Shown: in pieces, positions 26,263 through 36,791 of the stretch
How the letters are laid out: every line of letters begins with the position of its first letter
How positions within the stretch are numbered: position 1 is the stretch's first letter
Assembly: GCA_040367435.1 (NCBI GenBank)
Contig: BAABWY010000004.1
Coordinates: 124,001 to 188,000 of the forward strand
Origin: Hyphomicrobiales bacterium 4NK60-0047b
GTDB taxonomy: Bacteria > Pseudomonadota > Alphaproteobacteria > Rhizobiales > HXMU1428-3
DNA length: 64,000 nucleotides
Direction: 5' to 3'
Notes under the pieces: model-generated
Database searches by the model: none
What the model saw: the letters and a program-made list of their open reading frames with translations, nothing else
Told to the model about the DNA's origin: nothing
Translations under genes and position numbers: made by a program

Positions 26263-27786
26263 TTACTTTTCAAAGTTTTCTGAGATCCAGTTGTTGAGCA
26301 AATCAACACCGTAACCAGAGCCCCAGCTTTGGCTGATAGGAGATTTGTTTGAAGCCATAGCCACACCAGCGATGTCAATATGGGCCCATGGGGTCTCATT
26401 AACATAACGCTGCAAGAATTGAGCAGCTGTTATGGCCCCTCCCCATCTGCCGCCAGTGTTTTTCATATCAGCAAAAGTACTGTTGATGAGTTTGTCATAT
26501 GATGAACCAATTTCACCTAATGGCATACGCCAGACTTGCTCACCTGTATCTTTGCCGGAAGCAACTAACATGTCTGCAAGCCCGTCATCATTTGAGAAGA
26601 GCCCTGCATACTCTTTGCCTAACGCCACCATGATCGCACCGGTTAAAGTGGCTAAGTTGATCATGTATTTGGGGTTGAACTTTTCTTGAGTGTACCAAAG
26701 AGCGTCAGCCAGAACGAGACGGCCTTCAGCGTCTGTATTAATGACTTCAATGGTTTGGCCAGACTTGGAGGTTAGAATATCACCAGGTCTTGTGGCTTGT
26801 CCGTCTGGCATGTTTTCAACTAAACCAACAACGCCAATGGCATTGACCTTGGCTTTTCTTTTGGCGAGTGTTTGCATTAGACCGACAACGGTTGCTGAGC
26901 CGCCCATGTCACCTTTCATGTCTTCCATACCACCGGCACCTTTAATGGATATGCCGCCTGTATCAAAGGTGACGCCTTTGCCGACGATTGCTACTGGCTT
27001 TTCTGATTTTGGGCCACCCTTCCATTGCATGATGGCCAAATAGGACCCTTGACGGCTACCTTCACCGACACCTAAGAGGGCGTGCATTTTCTCAGTTTTA
27101 AGCTCTTTATCGGATAGAATTTTAATTTCTAGCCCTAAGCTTGATAGAGCTTTGATGCGTTTTGCATATTCATTGGGACCCAAAATATTGGCAGGTTCGT
27201 TGACTAGATCGCGGGCTGCGAAAACGCCATGCTGAATGGGGCTTAAGTTGCTTGTGAAATGTTTTTTGGCGGCTGTCGCATCACTAGATTGAATTGAAAC
27301 TTTTTGTAGTTCACTCTCTTTTTCAGTATCATCTTTTGCTTTTGATGTTTTGTATTTATCAAACTTATATTGACGCAATGTAAGGCCGAAACCGAGATTT
27401 GCAATTAGTTCCGCATCTTCTTCTGTTTCTGAGATCAGAGTTGCGTTTTCAATGTTTTTAGAAAGCAAGTGTCCACAAATTGTTCCACCAAGATGACGCC
27501 AATCAACTTTTGTAAGATCTTTGTTTTCACCTAGTCCGACCAAGATGACGCGATCATAGTTGGCTGATTTTGGATCTGTTATTGTAGGTGAGATGATTTC
27601 TAGGATTGAAGATTTTGCACTTTTGAAATCAGCGGCTTTAATGGCTTTGGTAATGAACTTATTGTTGTTTGTGTCGAGCTCTTTTGCAAGGTCTGAGAGC
27701 TTGTTTGATTTTGTCGTAAACAGAACAATGGTGCCTGAATTTGGTAAGTTTATTTTTTCAAAATTTATTTTTGCGGTTTTGTTCAT
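26263..27786 (-). CDS. pepA: Leucyl aminopeptidase (M17)
   Basis: 507 residues. The N-terminal macro-like domain (about 1-180) is followed by the catalytic M17 domain with VGKGVTFDTGGISIKG (metal ligands, catalytic Lys), MKGDMGGSATV and the family signature NTDAEGRLVLADAL. The C-terminus SYDKLINSTFADMKN..GGRWGGAITAAQFL and WAHIDIAGVA is standard. It is a two-metal cytosolic aminopeptidase, hexameric in the family. Divergent from the lptF operon, as in many alphaproteobacteria. Confidence 0.96.
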   Translation of the reverse strand: MNKTAKINFEKINLPNSGTIVLFTTKSNKLSDLAKELDTNNNKFITKAIKAADFKSAKSSILEIISPTITDPKSANYDRVILVGLGENKDLTKVDWRHLGGTICGHLLSKNIENATLISETEEDAELIANLGFGLTLRQYKFDKYKTSKAKDDTEKESELQKVSIQSSDATAAKKHFTSNLSPIQHGVFAARDLVNEPANILGPNEYAKRIKALSSLGLEIKILSDKELKTEKMHALLGVGEGSRQGSYLAIMQWKGGPKSEKPVAIVGKGVTFDTGGISIKGAGGMEDMKGDMGGSATVVGLMQTLAKRKAKVNAIGVVGLVENMPDGQATRPGDILTSKSGQTIEVINTDAEGRLVLADALWYTQEKFNPKYMINLATLTGAIMVALGKEYAGLFSNDDGLADMLVASGKDTGEQVWRMPLGEIGSSYDKLINSTFADMKNTGGRWGGAITAAQFLQRYVNETPWAHIDIAGVAMASNKSPISQSWGSGYGVDLLNNWISENFEK

Positions 27787-28427
27787 TCATAGCCTCTTTT
27801 AAAAACTGATATGTGCTTTTTTCATTTTAGATTTTTGTTTGATTTGCAACTCTAGAGCAAAACTCATTGAAAAGGAAAGGATTGAATGGTCTAGTTATTT
27901 GTATTGGCGAATAATTTTTCCGATCCTTGCAATGCTCCGAGAGGGTTGTTGTTTTATTTACGCACAATCTTTCCTTACCTCGCTAAGTTCCGATCTGATT
28001 GTGCTATAAGTTAAACTGTTCGTATATGAAGCTCAAGGAGCTTCAAAAAAGTGGACGGTAATTATTTAGTGATTTTCATTTTAACTTTAAAGCCCTTCTC
28101 TTAGCCGTAATGATTGCTTTGTAATCTGACTTTCGTACAGGGGTTGCGCTTATGTGGCCATGATGAGTATTTCTGCTCAGTATAAAATTTGTATGAACTC
28201 CTAGTCTCAATTTAGCCTTGTTGGGTTTTTAGGTGTTTAGATTAGAGATTGTGTTGTGGGAATTGCTATGAATTTCTTTCCATGTGTCTTTATTTATGGT
28301 TTTGTGAAATTGATTTTCTCTAAGATATGACATGGTGTTTGAGTTTGTCTTTAGTTTTGTCATGTCCTTTAGTTTATGACACTGATCCTGTCTTGTTGTT
28401 TATGAGTTAGAAATTGTAGATTTTCTT
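27787..28427. promoter_or_regulatory. Divergent pepA-lptF intergenic region
   Basis: About 640 bases with no credible gene. A perfect hairpin, GAAGCTC-AAG-GAGCTTC (28028-28044), is followed by AAAAAA. Farther down, GACATG and CATGTC (about 28331 and 28360) form a loose inverted pair roughly 70 bases before lptF. It must contain promoters for both pepA and the LPS-transport operon, but I cannot place them with confidence. Confidence 0.4.
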
Positions 28428-29570
28428 ATGGATTTATTCAGTCGCTACGTTTTTATGCAAGCTTCAAATGCCCTTATTATGATTGTAGGGTCTTTGAGCG
28501 CGATTGTATGGATTGCTACATCTCTCAAACAGCTTGAAGGTTTGTCTGGCGGTTTTTTTCTTTTTATCAAAATGACGACTTTGGCTATGCCACAGGCTAT
28601 GGCGATTGTCGCGCCCATCGCGTTTTTAATTTCATGTCTTTATTCTCTCAATAAGCTTAATCTGGATAGTGAACTCATCATTATGACAGCCAGTGGCGCA
28701 ACGGTGTGGCGTTTTATAATGCCTTACATCGCGTTGGGGCTCATTGTCAGCTTTTTGGTTTTGGCAAGTAATCTATTTATTCAACCAGCTAGCTTACAAA
28801 AACTTAGAGCGTACATTACACAAGTCAGAGCCGATTTGATCACGCATGTTTTACAGGCAGGTAAATTTTCCAGTCCTACTGGTAAGATGACGTTTCATAT
28901 ACGTGATAGGAAAAAAAACGGTGATTTGCTTGGACTTCTTGTCAGCGATGAGCGCAATCCAAAAGTCCAACTTACTTATTTGGCCGAAGAAGGCGAAATG
29001 ATTAAGCTTGATAGTAGTGTTTATTTGAAGATGACGAATGGACACATTCATCGTAAATTAGCTGGCAAAGATGACGTTCAAATTGTGAAATTTGATCAAT
29101 ATATTTTTGATTTATCTGATTTTGGGAAAGCCAAGGGGGGAAAAGCACTTTTTAAACCACGTGCCCGCTATTTACCAGGTCTGCTCAATCCTCCGGCATC
29201 GGAACTCAATCGTCCTAAGGTTTTAGGACGTATTCGCGCTGAAATTCATAGCCGTTTCTCAAGTGCATTGTACCCTATTTTATTTGCTTTTATCGCTGTT
29301 GCTGCGCTTGGTGTTGCTAGGTCCACCCGACAAAATAGTTCCAAATTGCTGATTATTGGTTTTTGCTTAGGTATGGCTGCACGGATGCTTGGGCTTGCCT
29401 CAATTAATATATTGAAAGTGAACCCTCATGCTGTTTGGCTTGTTTATGGGGTACCAATCGGCGGTACGCTTTTATGTATTCTCTATATTTGGAGGAATAT
29501 GGCTCCTGAATTGTTTGCCAAATTTCTTCCAAATGGTGGAAACGTGAAGAAAAGCGAGGTGAAGTCTTGA
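28428..29570 (+). CDS. lptF: LPS export permease LptF
   Basis: 380 residues. One of the two inner-membrane YjgP/YjgQ permease subunits that, with LptB, extract LPS. Start MDLFSRYVFMQASNALIMIVGSLSAIVW; helices 1-3 lie within the first 120 residues, then a periplasmic beta-jellyroll (about 120-270), then three C-terminal helices (SSALYPILFAFIAVAALG and following). First gene of an operon; its stop overlaps the TTG start of lptG (TTGA). Confidence 0.93.
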   Translation: MDLFSRYVFMQASNALIMIVGSLSAIVWIATSLKQLEGLSGGFFLFIKMTTLAMPQAMAIVAPIAFLISCLYSLNKLNLDSELIIMTASGATVWRFIMPYIALGLIVSFLVLASNLFIQPASLQKLRAYITQVRADLITHVLQAGKFSSPTGKMTFHIRDRKKNGDLLGLLVSDERNPKVQLTYLAEEGEMIKLDSSVYLKMTNGHIHRKLAGKDDVQIVKFDQYIFDLSDFGKAKGGKALFKPRARYLPGLLNPPASELNRPKVLGRIRAEIHSRFSSALYPILFAFIAVAALGVARSTRQNSSKLLIIGFCLGMAARMLGLASINILKVNPHAVWLVYGVPIGGTLLCILYIWRNMAPELFAKFLPNGGNVKKSEVKS

Positions 29571-30655
29571 TTAAAATACTCAATCGCTACATGTCGCTGA
29601 AGTTTTTGGTTACCATTTTTATGGTTTTTCTGTTGTTTTGTCTGCTGATTCTTCTGATTGATTTTATTGAACTTTTGCGAAAATCTAGCAAAGCTGGTGA
29701 TATATCCCTCGGAGATGTGTTGTACATCGCACTTTTACGTGTTCCTTCTTTTGCTGAACTTACCATTCCTTTTGCTGTGCTTGTTGGTACGATTGGTGCG
29801 TTTTTAATGTTGGGACGTAGTTCTGAACTTATTATTATACGAGCAGCTGGGGTTTCTGTTTGGCGCTTTTTATTGCCGCCACTTGGGGTAGCTGTTGGCA
29901 TTGGTATCTTTGCTATGTGTGTGTATAACCCTCTTGCTGCACATTCTAAGGCTGAATCAGAGCGAGTTTATGCCAAATTGTTCGGGGGTTCTAAGTCTCA
30001 ATTGCGCTCATCCAACAATCAGATTTGGTTTCGCCAAGACGGAACAGACGGTCCATCAGTGATGAATGCGAAAGCCTCAGCTAATCATGGCCATAGTCTT
30101 GTTGGTGTTACAACTCTTCAATATTCTAAAAATTCTAAATTTGTTGAGCGAATTGATGCTAAGAGAGCCGATCTGGAGGAAGGACATTGGGTGTTTCGTG
30201 ATGCCTGGGTCTCTAGTGTTGGTCAGCAGCCTAAATTTCATAAAAATTACTTATTAAGTACTTATTTAACACCGACTCAGATAACAGATAGTATGGGGAG
30301 CGTTGAAACCGTGTCCTTTTGGGCTTTGCCCAATTTTATTGAGATTGCAAATAAGGCTGGCTTACCTGCAACACGTTATAAGATTCAGTATCAATTGTTG
30401 CTTTCAAAGCCTTTTTTACTTGCAATTATGGTACTAATTGCAGCAACCTGTTCGTTGAGAACATTTCGTTTAGGACGCATCCAATCCATGATTATTTTAG
30501 GGATGTGTATTGGGATTGGATTTTTTATCTTTGCGGAAACGTCTCGGCAATTTGGGCTTTCAGGTAAAGTTGCGCCGGAAATAGCTACTTGGGTGCCGCT
30601 TTTTGCGTGGAGTTTTTTGATTATTACTGTTTTATTGTTTCAAGAAGACGGTTAA
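29567..30655 (+). CDS. lptG: LPS export permease LptG
   Basis: 362 residues, partner of LptF. Start TTG at 29567 within a TTGA overlap and preceded by GCGAGGTGAAG. LNRYMSLKFLVTIFMVFLLFCLLILLIDFIELLR, then RVPSFAELTIPFAVLVGTIGAFLMLGRSSELIIIRAAGVSVWRFL (coupling helix to LptB), a periplasmic domain, and C-terminal helices. The order lptF-lptG-lptD is conserved in alphaproteobacteria. Confidence 0.94.
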   Translation: MIKILNRYMSLKFLVTIFMVFLLFCLLILLIDFIELLRKSSKAGDISLGDVLYIALLRVPSFAELTIPFAVLVGTIGAFLMLGRSSELIIIRAAGVSVWRFLLPPLGVAVGIGIFAMCVYNPLAAHSKAESERVYAKLFGGSKSQLRSSNNQIWFRQDGTDGPSVMNAKASANHGHSLVGVTTLQYSKNSKFVERIDAKRADLEEGHWVFRDAWVSSVGQQPKFHKNYLLSTYLTPTQITDSMGSVETVSFWALPNFIEIANKAGLPATRYKIQYQLLLSKPFLLAIMVLIAATCSLRTFRLGRIQSMIILGMCIGIGFFIFAETSRQFGLSGKVAPEIATWVPLFAWSFLIITVLLFQEDG

Positions 30656-30848
30656 GATAAGTTAAGTTTTTGGATGTGATCATTTTACTTTTTTCAAATT
30701 GGTCGTTTTCTATGAAACTGGGATGAATATTATAGACTAGGGGGAAAATCACGCGTTTTGAGCCTTTGATTAGGGTTTTATATCCGTTTGGGATGTTATT
30801 TTCTATTTTGGCTTAAATGTATGATTGTTTCTTAATATCAGGGGTTTG

Positions 30849-33146
30849 ATGACTTTATTGAACAGATATATCGTAAAGGGCGGTCTTTTGGCCGTGGCAT
30901 TTTCCTTTGCTGCTCCCTTAACGGGGATTTTGACTGTTCCGTCTGTCGGTGCGCAGGAATCTGACGACCCTACTGTTGAAAAACTGATTCCAGATGTTGA
31001 TAAAAACAAACCGATGCTCATTCAAGCTGATGATCTTATTTATGATAATAAGAATAATCGGGTTATTGCACGTGGTAATGTTGAAATTTACTATAATAAC
31101 TACACTCTTTTGGCGAATGACGTTATTTACGACCGGGGCACAAGTAAACTTGTTGCTGATGGTAATGTGCGCATTAAAGAGCCTGATGGTGCCTTGGTTA
31201 AGGCTGAACGTATTGTTCTCACTGATGATTTTAAAGAAGGTTTCATTCGCTCACTTCAAGTTGTGACTACAGATGAAACGCGCATTGGTGCTGCACAAGC
31301 TATTCGCCGCCCTGGTAATGTAACTGAATTTAAAAATGGTGTTTTTACACCTTGTAAGGTTTGCGAAGATAGCCCAAATAAAGCGCCACTTTGGCGGATC
31401 AAGGCGAAACGTGTAATTCATAACAAAGAAGAAAAAACAATTAGTTATGAAGATGCGACTTTTGATTTGTTTGGAATGTCCATTGCTTATTTGCCTTTTT
31501 TCAAACACCCTGACCAAACCGCAAAACGTCAATCTGGTTTTCTAATTCCTCGCCCTATTTATTCTAAAGATCTTGGTGGTGGGATTGAAACTCCTTATTT
31601 CTTCAATTTAGCTCCAAATTATGATTTTACGTTTAGTCCGAGTTATTTATCTAAGCGTGGTTTCTTACTTAAAGGTGAATGGCGTCATCGTCTTAAAAAC
31701 GGTAGCTACAATATTAAAGTTGCTGGTATTTCTGAAACTGACCGCCCGGAAGATTCTCCATCAGATGATAAATTTAGAGGGTCTATCGTTTCTGAAGGTG
31801 ACTTTAAGATTGCTAGCGATTGGGACTTTGGATGGGATGTTACTTATGAAAGTGATGATACGTTCCGGCGCTTCTACAAGTTAGACAATATTAAACGAGA
31901 AGATCGTGTTTCTAAAATCTATCTTGTTGGCCAAAAAGACCGAAACTATTTTTCTGCAAATGCTTATACATTTGGTGGTTTACTTGCCGATGATACAACG
32001 CAATCAGAATCAATCGTTCATCCTGTAATTGATTATAACTATATTTACTCTGATCCTGTTCTTGGTGGTGAATTAAGCTTCAATACGAATGCTTTAAGCT
32101 TAACTCGTGATGATGATGGTGTTGACAGTAGTAGACTGAGTGCTGATATTTCATGGCGCCGTAAGTTTGTAGATGGGCTTGGACAAGTTATTACACCTTT
32201 CGCCAAGTTGCGTGGTGATATTTACACAGGTAATAATTATAGAAACCCTGAGACTGGTAACTTTAGTGATGACACAGGGTCACGTGGTGTTGCTTCTGGT
32301 GGTTTAGAATATCGTTTTCCATTTGTTGCTCATACACAAGGTGCGTCTCATGTGCTTGAGCCTATTGCTCAAATTGTGACACGTACTGATTTGAGCCGAA
32401 AAAATCAACTTGATGTATCTAATGAAGATGCTCAGAGCCTTGTTTTTGATGATACGCTCCTGTTTGATTTAGATAAATTTTCTGGTTATGACCGTATAGA
32501 AACTGGTACGCGGGCTAATGTTGGTGTTCAATATACATTACAGAATTACACTGGCGGTTATATGAGGGCTGTTTTTGGGCAGAGTTATCATCTTGATGGT
32601 GATAATGCTTATGCACTTGACTCTGATTCACAAATTAATAGATCCGGATTGCAAAGAGACGAATCTGATTTTGTTGGTGGCCTTTATCTTAAGCCAAATG
32701 ATAATTTGACTTTGGTTGCTCAAAGTCGGTTTGATGATAAAGATTTTGACTTACAAAGACAGGACGTTTACGCAAGCTTTAGAACTGGTCCATTAAGTGG
32801 ACAATTAAACTATGCTTTTGTTAAAGGTGAAGGTGATAAATCTGTTATCTCTGATGAACAAGAGATTTTAGCAAATGCTCGTTTGAAATTGACGCAATAT
32901 TGGTCACTCATTGGTGGTATCAGATATGATATTGAAGATGACTTTAGAGTTTCTGACTATGTTGGTTTAGAATATTCTGATGAATGTTTTTCTCTATCAG
33001 TTTCATATAATGAATCATTTATTGATGACCGTGATGTTGATCCTGATCAATCTGTGAAAGTTTTCTTTACACTTAAACACCTTGGTACATTTGGAACCCA
33101 ACAAAATGTTGGTCAATCTTCAAAATCTGGAAATTCTAGCAACTAA
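30849..33146 (+). CDS. lptD: LPS-assembly protein LptD
   Basis: About 765 residues. Signal peptide to about residue 36 (SFAAPLTGILTVPSVGAQ). The OstA/LptA-like jellyroll (about 55-160) has LIYDNKNNRVIARGNVEIYYNNYTLLANDVIYDRGTSKLVADGNV. The barrel region starts with the conserved WRIKAKRVIHNKEEKTISYEDATFDLFGMSIAYLPFFKHPD and continues to the C-terminus. LptD inserts LPS into the outer leaflet. Cysteines are sparse (CKVC in the N-terminal part, one near the C-terminus). ATG at 30849 with AGGGG upstream is preferred over TTG at 30825. About 170 bases separate it from lptG. Confidence 0.94.
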   Translation: MTLLNRYIVKGGLLAVAFSFAAPLTGILTVPSVGAQESDDPTVEKLIPDVDKNKPMLIQADDLIYDNKNNRVIARGNVEIYYNNYTLLANDVIYDRGTSKLVADGNVRIKEPDGALVKAERIVLTDDFKEGFIRSLQVVTTDETRIGAAQAIRRPGNVTEFKNGVFTPCKVCEDSPNKAPLWRIKAKRVIHNKEEKTISYEDATFDLFGMSIAYLPFFKHPDQTAKRQSGFLIPRPIYSKDLGGGIETPYFFNLAPNYDFTFSPSYLSKRGFLLKGEWRHRLKNGSYNIKVAGISETDRPEDSPSDDKFRGSIVSEGDFKIASDWDFGWDVTYESDDTFRRFYKLDNIKREDRVSKIYLVGQKDRNYFSANAYTFGGLLADDTTQSESIVHPVIDYNYIYSDPVLGGELSFNTNALSLTRDDDGVDSSRLSADISWRRKFVDGLGQVITPFAKLRGDIYTGNNYRNPETGNFSDDTGSRGVASGGLEYRFPFVAHTQGASHVLEPIAQIVTRTDLSRKNQLDVSNEDAQSLVFDDTLLFDLDKFSGYDRIETGTRANVGVQYTLQNYTGGYMRAVFGQSYHLDGDNAYALDSDSQINRSGLQRDESDFVGGLYLKPNDNLTLVAQSRFDDKDFDLQRQDVYASFRTGPLSGQLNYAFVKGEGDKSVISDEQEILANARLKLTQYWSLIGGIRYDIEDDFRVSDYVGLEYSDECFSLSVSYNESFIDDRDVDPDQSVKVFFTLKHLGTFGTQQNVGQSSKSGNSSN

Positions 33147-33288
33147 CGTATTTTTCATTAAGTGTTTGCTTATCACTCTATGATTGCCATTGTGTAGACA
33201 TTGTTTTGTAGATTAATTATCTTATGTTTACTTAATTTATTGTCAGTTAAGCTAGTGGCTGAACGAGCTATTTTATTTCTGGATTGAT

Positions 33289-34386
33289 ATGAGACCTTTT
33301 AATTTCCTAATTTTATCACTGTTAAGTTTTTGCTTTTTTTCTTCTGTTTCTTTTGCTGGCAATGCACATAAGATCAGAGTCTTGGTAGAAGATAGTCCTA
33401 TTACTGATTTTCATATTAGCCAGAGAGTTAATCTTCATTTGATGTCGTCTGCTGAATTAACGAAGCGATTACGTGCTAAGATGAAGTCTAAATCCACTGA
33501 AAAACGGTGGCGTTCTTATATTCAGGAAGCCAGACCCACTAGCAAAGCTGAAGTTGTGAAATTGCAAAAACGTTTTGTCAAACGCTTACAGAGTGAAGCT
33601 AGACGGGGCTTAGCTTCCGGTTTGAAGAAGAAGGTTCTTGAAGAGCTAATCAATGAGAGATTGCAAATTAGCGTGGCAAAGCGACAAAATATTATTATTA
33701 GCGATACTGTTCTAGATGGACAGATTACGCGAATTGCGCAACGTAATAATAAAAAAGATAAGCCTGAAATTGCTAAGAAGAAATTTTATGCAACTCTAGC
33801 TTCTCGTGGTGTTGGTTCTTCTACATTTAGAGAAAGAATTAGAGCGTCTTTAGCATGGCAACAGTTGGTTCGCCGAAAGTTTGGACGTGATGTTTCTTTC
33901 TCAGACCGAGATGTTGAAAAGAAACTTGGTTTAAACCAGGAGCAACTCCAGAATAAGAAAATTCAATTAAGACTTGTTCAAATTATCCTTACTGTTGCTA
34001 GTCAGAAAGACCAATCACAAGTTGTGAAACAATATGTTGAGGCTGATGCTATTAGGAACCGTTTTAGCGGTTGTTCCAATATGAAGTCGCTTGTTGCACC
34101 TTATAAAAACGCGACTTATGTGAATTTGGGACGGAAGACTCTTGACCAACTGCCCTCTCCTATCAACATTATTTTAGGTGATATGAAAGCGGGCCAGATT
34201 ACACCTCCCCAGCCGACGTCTAAAGGACTTGAGATGTATGCGGTTTGTGAGCGTAAATCTGTTGCTATTGATGATAGTAAACGGCGTAAGGCTCTTGGTG
34301 AAATGAGACAAAAGGCCTTTCAACTTCGTGCTAAGCGCTATATGAGTGATTTACGTCAAGATGCTCACATTGAGTACAGAAATTAA
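33289..34386 (+). CDS. SurA-like periplasmic chaperone
   Basis: 365 residues. Signal peptide (FLILSLLSFCFFSSVSFAG), then VLVEDSPITDFHISQRVNLHL, the start of the SurA N-terminal fold, and VLEELINERLQISVAKRQNIIISDTVLDGQITRIAQRNN in the middle. The parvulin-type isomerase domain is poorly conserved (KIQLRLVQIILTV... GDMKAGQITPPQPTSKGLEMYAVCERK is a weak PPIC-like end), so it is probably chaperone rather than isomerase. The lptD-surA-pdxA-rsmA order is conserved and supports a role in barrel-protein folding. Confidence 0.82.
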   Translation: MRPFNFLILSLLSFCFFSSVSFAGNAHKIRVLVEDSPITDFHISQRVNLHLMSSAELTKRLRAKMKSKSTEKRWRSYIQEARPTSKAEVVKLQKRFVKRLQSEARRGLASGLKKKVLEELINERLQISVAKRQNIIISDTVLDGQITRIAQRNNKKDKPEIAKKKFYATLASRGVGSSTFRERIRASLAWQQLVRRKFGRDVSFSDRDVEKKLGLNQEQLQNKKIQLRLVQIILTVASQKDQSQVVKQYVEADAIRNRFSGCSNMKSLVAPYKNATYVNLGRKTLDQLPSPINIILGDMKAGQITPPQPTSKGLEMYAVCERKSVAIDDSKRRKALGEMRQKAFQLRAKRYMSDLRQDAHIEYRN

Positions 34387-34509
34387 TTCTCTAGCATTCG
34401 CTTTTCTATTTTTTTATTTAAAGATTGATTGACCTTTAGTCTGTCTCTTCACGTATTTTTGGTTATCATATTTCTATTTTTACTTCTCAACGTGAAATGA
34501 AATTCATTT

Positions 34510-35550
34510 ATGAATAAGCAATTAGAAAAACCTCTTGTTGTCTCACTTGGTCAACCTGCTGGAATTGGTCCTGATGTTATCTTGCAAGCTTTTGCTGAGA
34601 GAAAGCAGCAGTCAATTCCTCCGTTTTACGTTCAAGGGTGCACTTGTGTATTAAAAGAGCGTGCAGAGGAACTTGGTTTAGAACTTGATATTCGAGATAT
34701 TGAGAGTTCCGATAGTCAGACTGTTTTACAAGGTTTTTCATCTTATTTACCTGTTGTGCAATGTTTTAATTTAGAGACCGTTCGTGCGGGTCATCTATCT
34801 AAAAAACATGGCGCCTTTGTTATTGAGGCCATTAGAAGTTCCGTTCAAGATATTCATCAAGGCTTAGCTTGTGGCCTTGTTACCGCCCCTATTCATAAAG
34901 GAAGCTTATATGGTTCAGGTTTTACATTTCCTGGGCATACAGAATATTTAGGGGCTTTAGCTAAAGAGATTTACAATGTTGATTGTCAGCCTGTGATGAT
35001 GTTGGCGTCAGATGAATTACGAGTGGTTCCAGTAACAATTCATGTGCCTTTAGCTGATGTTCCTTCTCTTTTGACTAAAGATTTGATTTACACAACAGTT
35101 GAGATTTTATCCAAGGATTTAACTGATCGATTTGGCCTTTTAAAACCAAACATTATTCTAACAGGACTTAATCCTCATGCTGGAGAAGATGGCACGATTG
35201 GACGGACCGAAATTGAAGTGATTGAACCGGCTGTTCAAGAACTCTGCGCGTCTGGTTTAAATGTTACAGGACCCTTTTCAGCTGACACATGTTTTCATCC
35301 AAGAGCAAGAGCGCAATATGATGCCGCGGTTACTATGTATCACGATCAGGGCTTAATTCCGATTAAAACCCTCAGTTTTGATGACGGGGTGAACGTGACA
35401 TTAGGCCTCCCCTTTATCCGTACGTCACCAGATCATGGTACTGCACTTGAGATTGCTGGAACCGGGCAAGCTCGATCTGACAGTTTTATAGCTGCGGTTA
35501 AGATGGCTGCTGCCATGAGTTTTACTTCTACAAATGCAGGTAATGGGTGA
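34510..35550 (+). CDS. pdxA: 4-hydroxythreonine-4-phosphate dehydrogenase PdxA
   Basis: 346 residues. Catalyses NAD-dependent oxidation in pyridoxal-phosphate synthesis. Motifs: VSLGQPAGIGPDVIL, CGLVTAPIHKGSLYGSGFTFPGHTEYL (metal His), ILTGLNPHAGEDGTIG and AAVTMYHDQGLIPIKTL..FDDGVNVTLGLPFIRTSPDHGTALEIAGTG. Full length. Its stop overlaps the GTG start of rsmA. Confidence 0.96.
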   Translation: MNKQLEKPLVVSLGQPAGIGPDVILQAFAERKQQSIPPFYVQGCTCVLKERAEELGLELDIRDIESSDSQTVLQGFSSYLPVVQCFNLETVRAGHLSKKHGAFVIEAIRSSVQDIHQGLACGLVTAPIHKGSLYGSGFTFPGHTEYLGALAKEIYNVDCQPVMMLASDELRVVPVTIHVPLADVPSLLTKDLIYTTVEILSKDLTDRFGLLKPNIILTGLNPHAGEDGTIGRTEIEVIEPAVQELCASGLNVTGPFSADTCFHPRARAQYDAAVTMYHDQGLIPIKTLSFDDGVNVTLGLPFIRTSPDHGTALEIAGTGQARSDSFIAAVKMAAAMSFTSTNAGNG

Positions 35551-36422
35551 AGGATATGGCTTTAGATGAATTGCCAGCTTTAAAAGATATTTTACTTGCG
35601 CATGATTTGCGCGCGAAAAAATCTCTTGGTCAAAATTTTTTACTTGATCTCAATATTACTAGAAAAATTGCTCGTCTTGCGAATGCGCGTGAAAATGCTT
35701 CTTTTGTTGAGGTTGGTCCCGGCCCCGGAGGTTTGACGCGTGGCCTTTTAATGGAAGGTGTTGATCGCTTACTTGTTATTGAGAGAGATGTACGTGTTTT
35801 GCCAATCTTAGAACAGATTGCCGTCTCTTCTTCTGGCAAAGTTGACATTGAGATTGGAGATGCTCTCGAGGTGGATTGGGCTGCAGAAAACTTAGGTTTT
35901 CCCTTGATTGATAATTTACCTGGTCCGTTAGAGATTGTTTCTAATTTACCTTATAATATTGGTACGGTTTTATTGACCAACTGGCTTGAAATGAAATGGC
36001 CTTTGCCGATCTCTTCTATGACTTTAATGTTTCAAGAAGAAGTAGCTGAACGTATTGTTGCTAAACCTGGCAGTAAAGCATATGGACGACTTAGTGTTTT
36101 AGCTAATTGGCGCTGTGAGACTGAGATTGTTTATCGATTGCCCAGAGACGCATTTACGCCACCTCCTAAAATTTCTTCAGCAGTTGTGCAACTGCGTCCG
36201 AAAGAGAAGCTTGAATATGCCCCCTCACCTTTGCTGTTTAGACAAGTTACTGCTGCTGCATTTGGACAACGGCGTAAAATGTTACGTGCAAGTTTGAAAT
36301 CACTTTCAGAAGACATTGTCTCTCTTCTCACAAGTCTAGATATTGATCCAACAGCGCGTGCTGAAACACTTTATTGGCAAGATTATTGTCGTCTAGCACT
36401 TGCTTTAGAAGAAATTTCTTAA
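35547..36422 (+). CDS. rsmA: 16S rRNA dimethyladenosine transferase RsmA (KsgA)
   Basis: 291 residues. Dimethylates A1518/A1519 of 16S rRNA using SAM. KSLGQNFLLDLNITRKIA at the N-terminus, SAM motif FVEVGPGPGGLTRGLL, and catalytic NLPYNIGT. The GTG start at 35547 overlaps the pdxA stop; an ATG at 35556 is an alternative. Last gene of the plus-strand operon. Confidence 0.96.
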   Translation: MKDMALDELPALKDILLAHDLRAKKSLGQNFLLDLNITRKIARLANARENASFVEVGPGPGGLTRGLLMEGVDRLLVIERDVRVLPILEQIAVSSSGKVDIEIGDALEVDWAAENLGFPLIDNLPGPLEIVSNLPYNIGTVLLTNWLEMKWPLPISSMTLMFQEEVAERIVAKPGSKAYGRLSVLANWRCETEIVYRLPRDAFTPPPKISSAVVQLRPKEKLEYAPSPLLFRQVTAAAFGQRRKMLRASLKSLSEDIVSLLTSLDIDPTARAETLYWQDYCRLALALEEIS

Positions 36423-36791
36423 GTTATTCTAATAAATAGTTTTGCATTGTTTTTTTGATTAGCTTTGTATTTATGAAAAAAATTTCACTAAAAAAGCATA
36501 CTTAATAATCTCGAAAAAACCATTTTTTACATTACATTGTGTCTAGGAATAATTCGTTCGTATTCATTGCTCCAGACTAACAGGCAAATCCTTGTTTTCA
36601 ATTATTGGAGATAAGGCAGGCATCAAACCTCTATCCTCCTTAAATATTAGGTTGCGAAAATTACCAGAACTATTGACCTAAGTGTTCGTAAAATTCATGG
36701 ACAGTTTTAAGGAAAGATTAGTCTGAGGCTGCTTGTTGGTAAGAGCGTAAAGAAAACAATATTAAGTTTAGAAAAAGCTATATAGGTCTAT
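36423..36791. other. Non-coding stretch after rsmA
   Basis: About 370 AT-rich bases with stops in all frames. No terminator with a clear stem and T-tract is seen. It leads into the decayed gene at 36792-37308. Confidence 0.3.

Noticed and set aside
28028-28044. Hairpin GAAGCTC-AAG-GAGCTTC as a terminator
   Set aside because: On the plus strand it is followed by A residues and on the minus strand by no T-tract; there is no gene end nearby.
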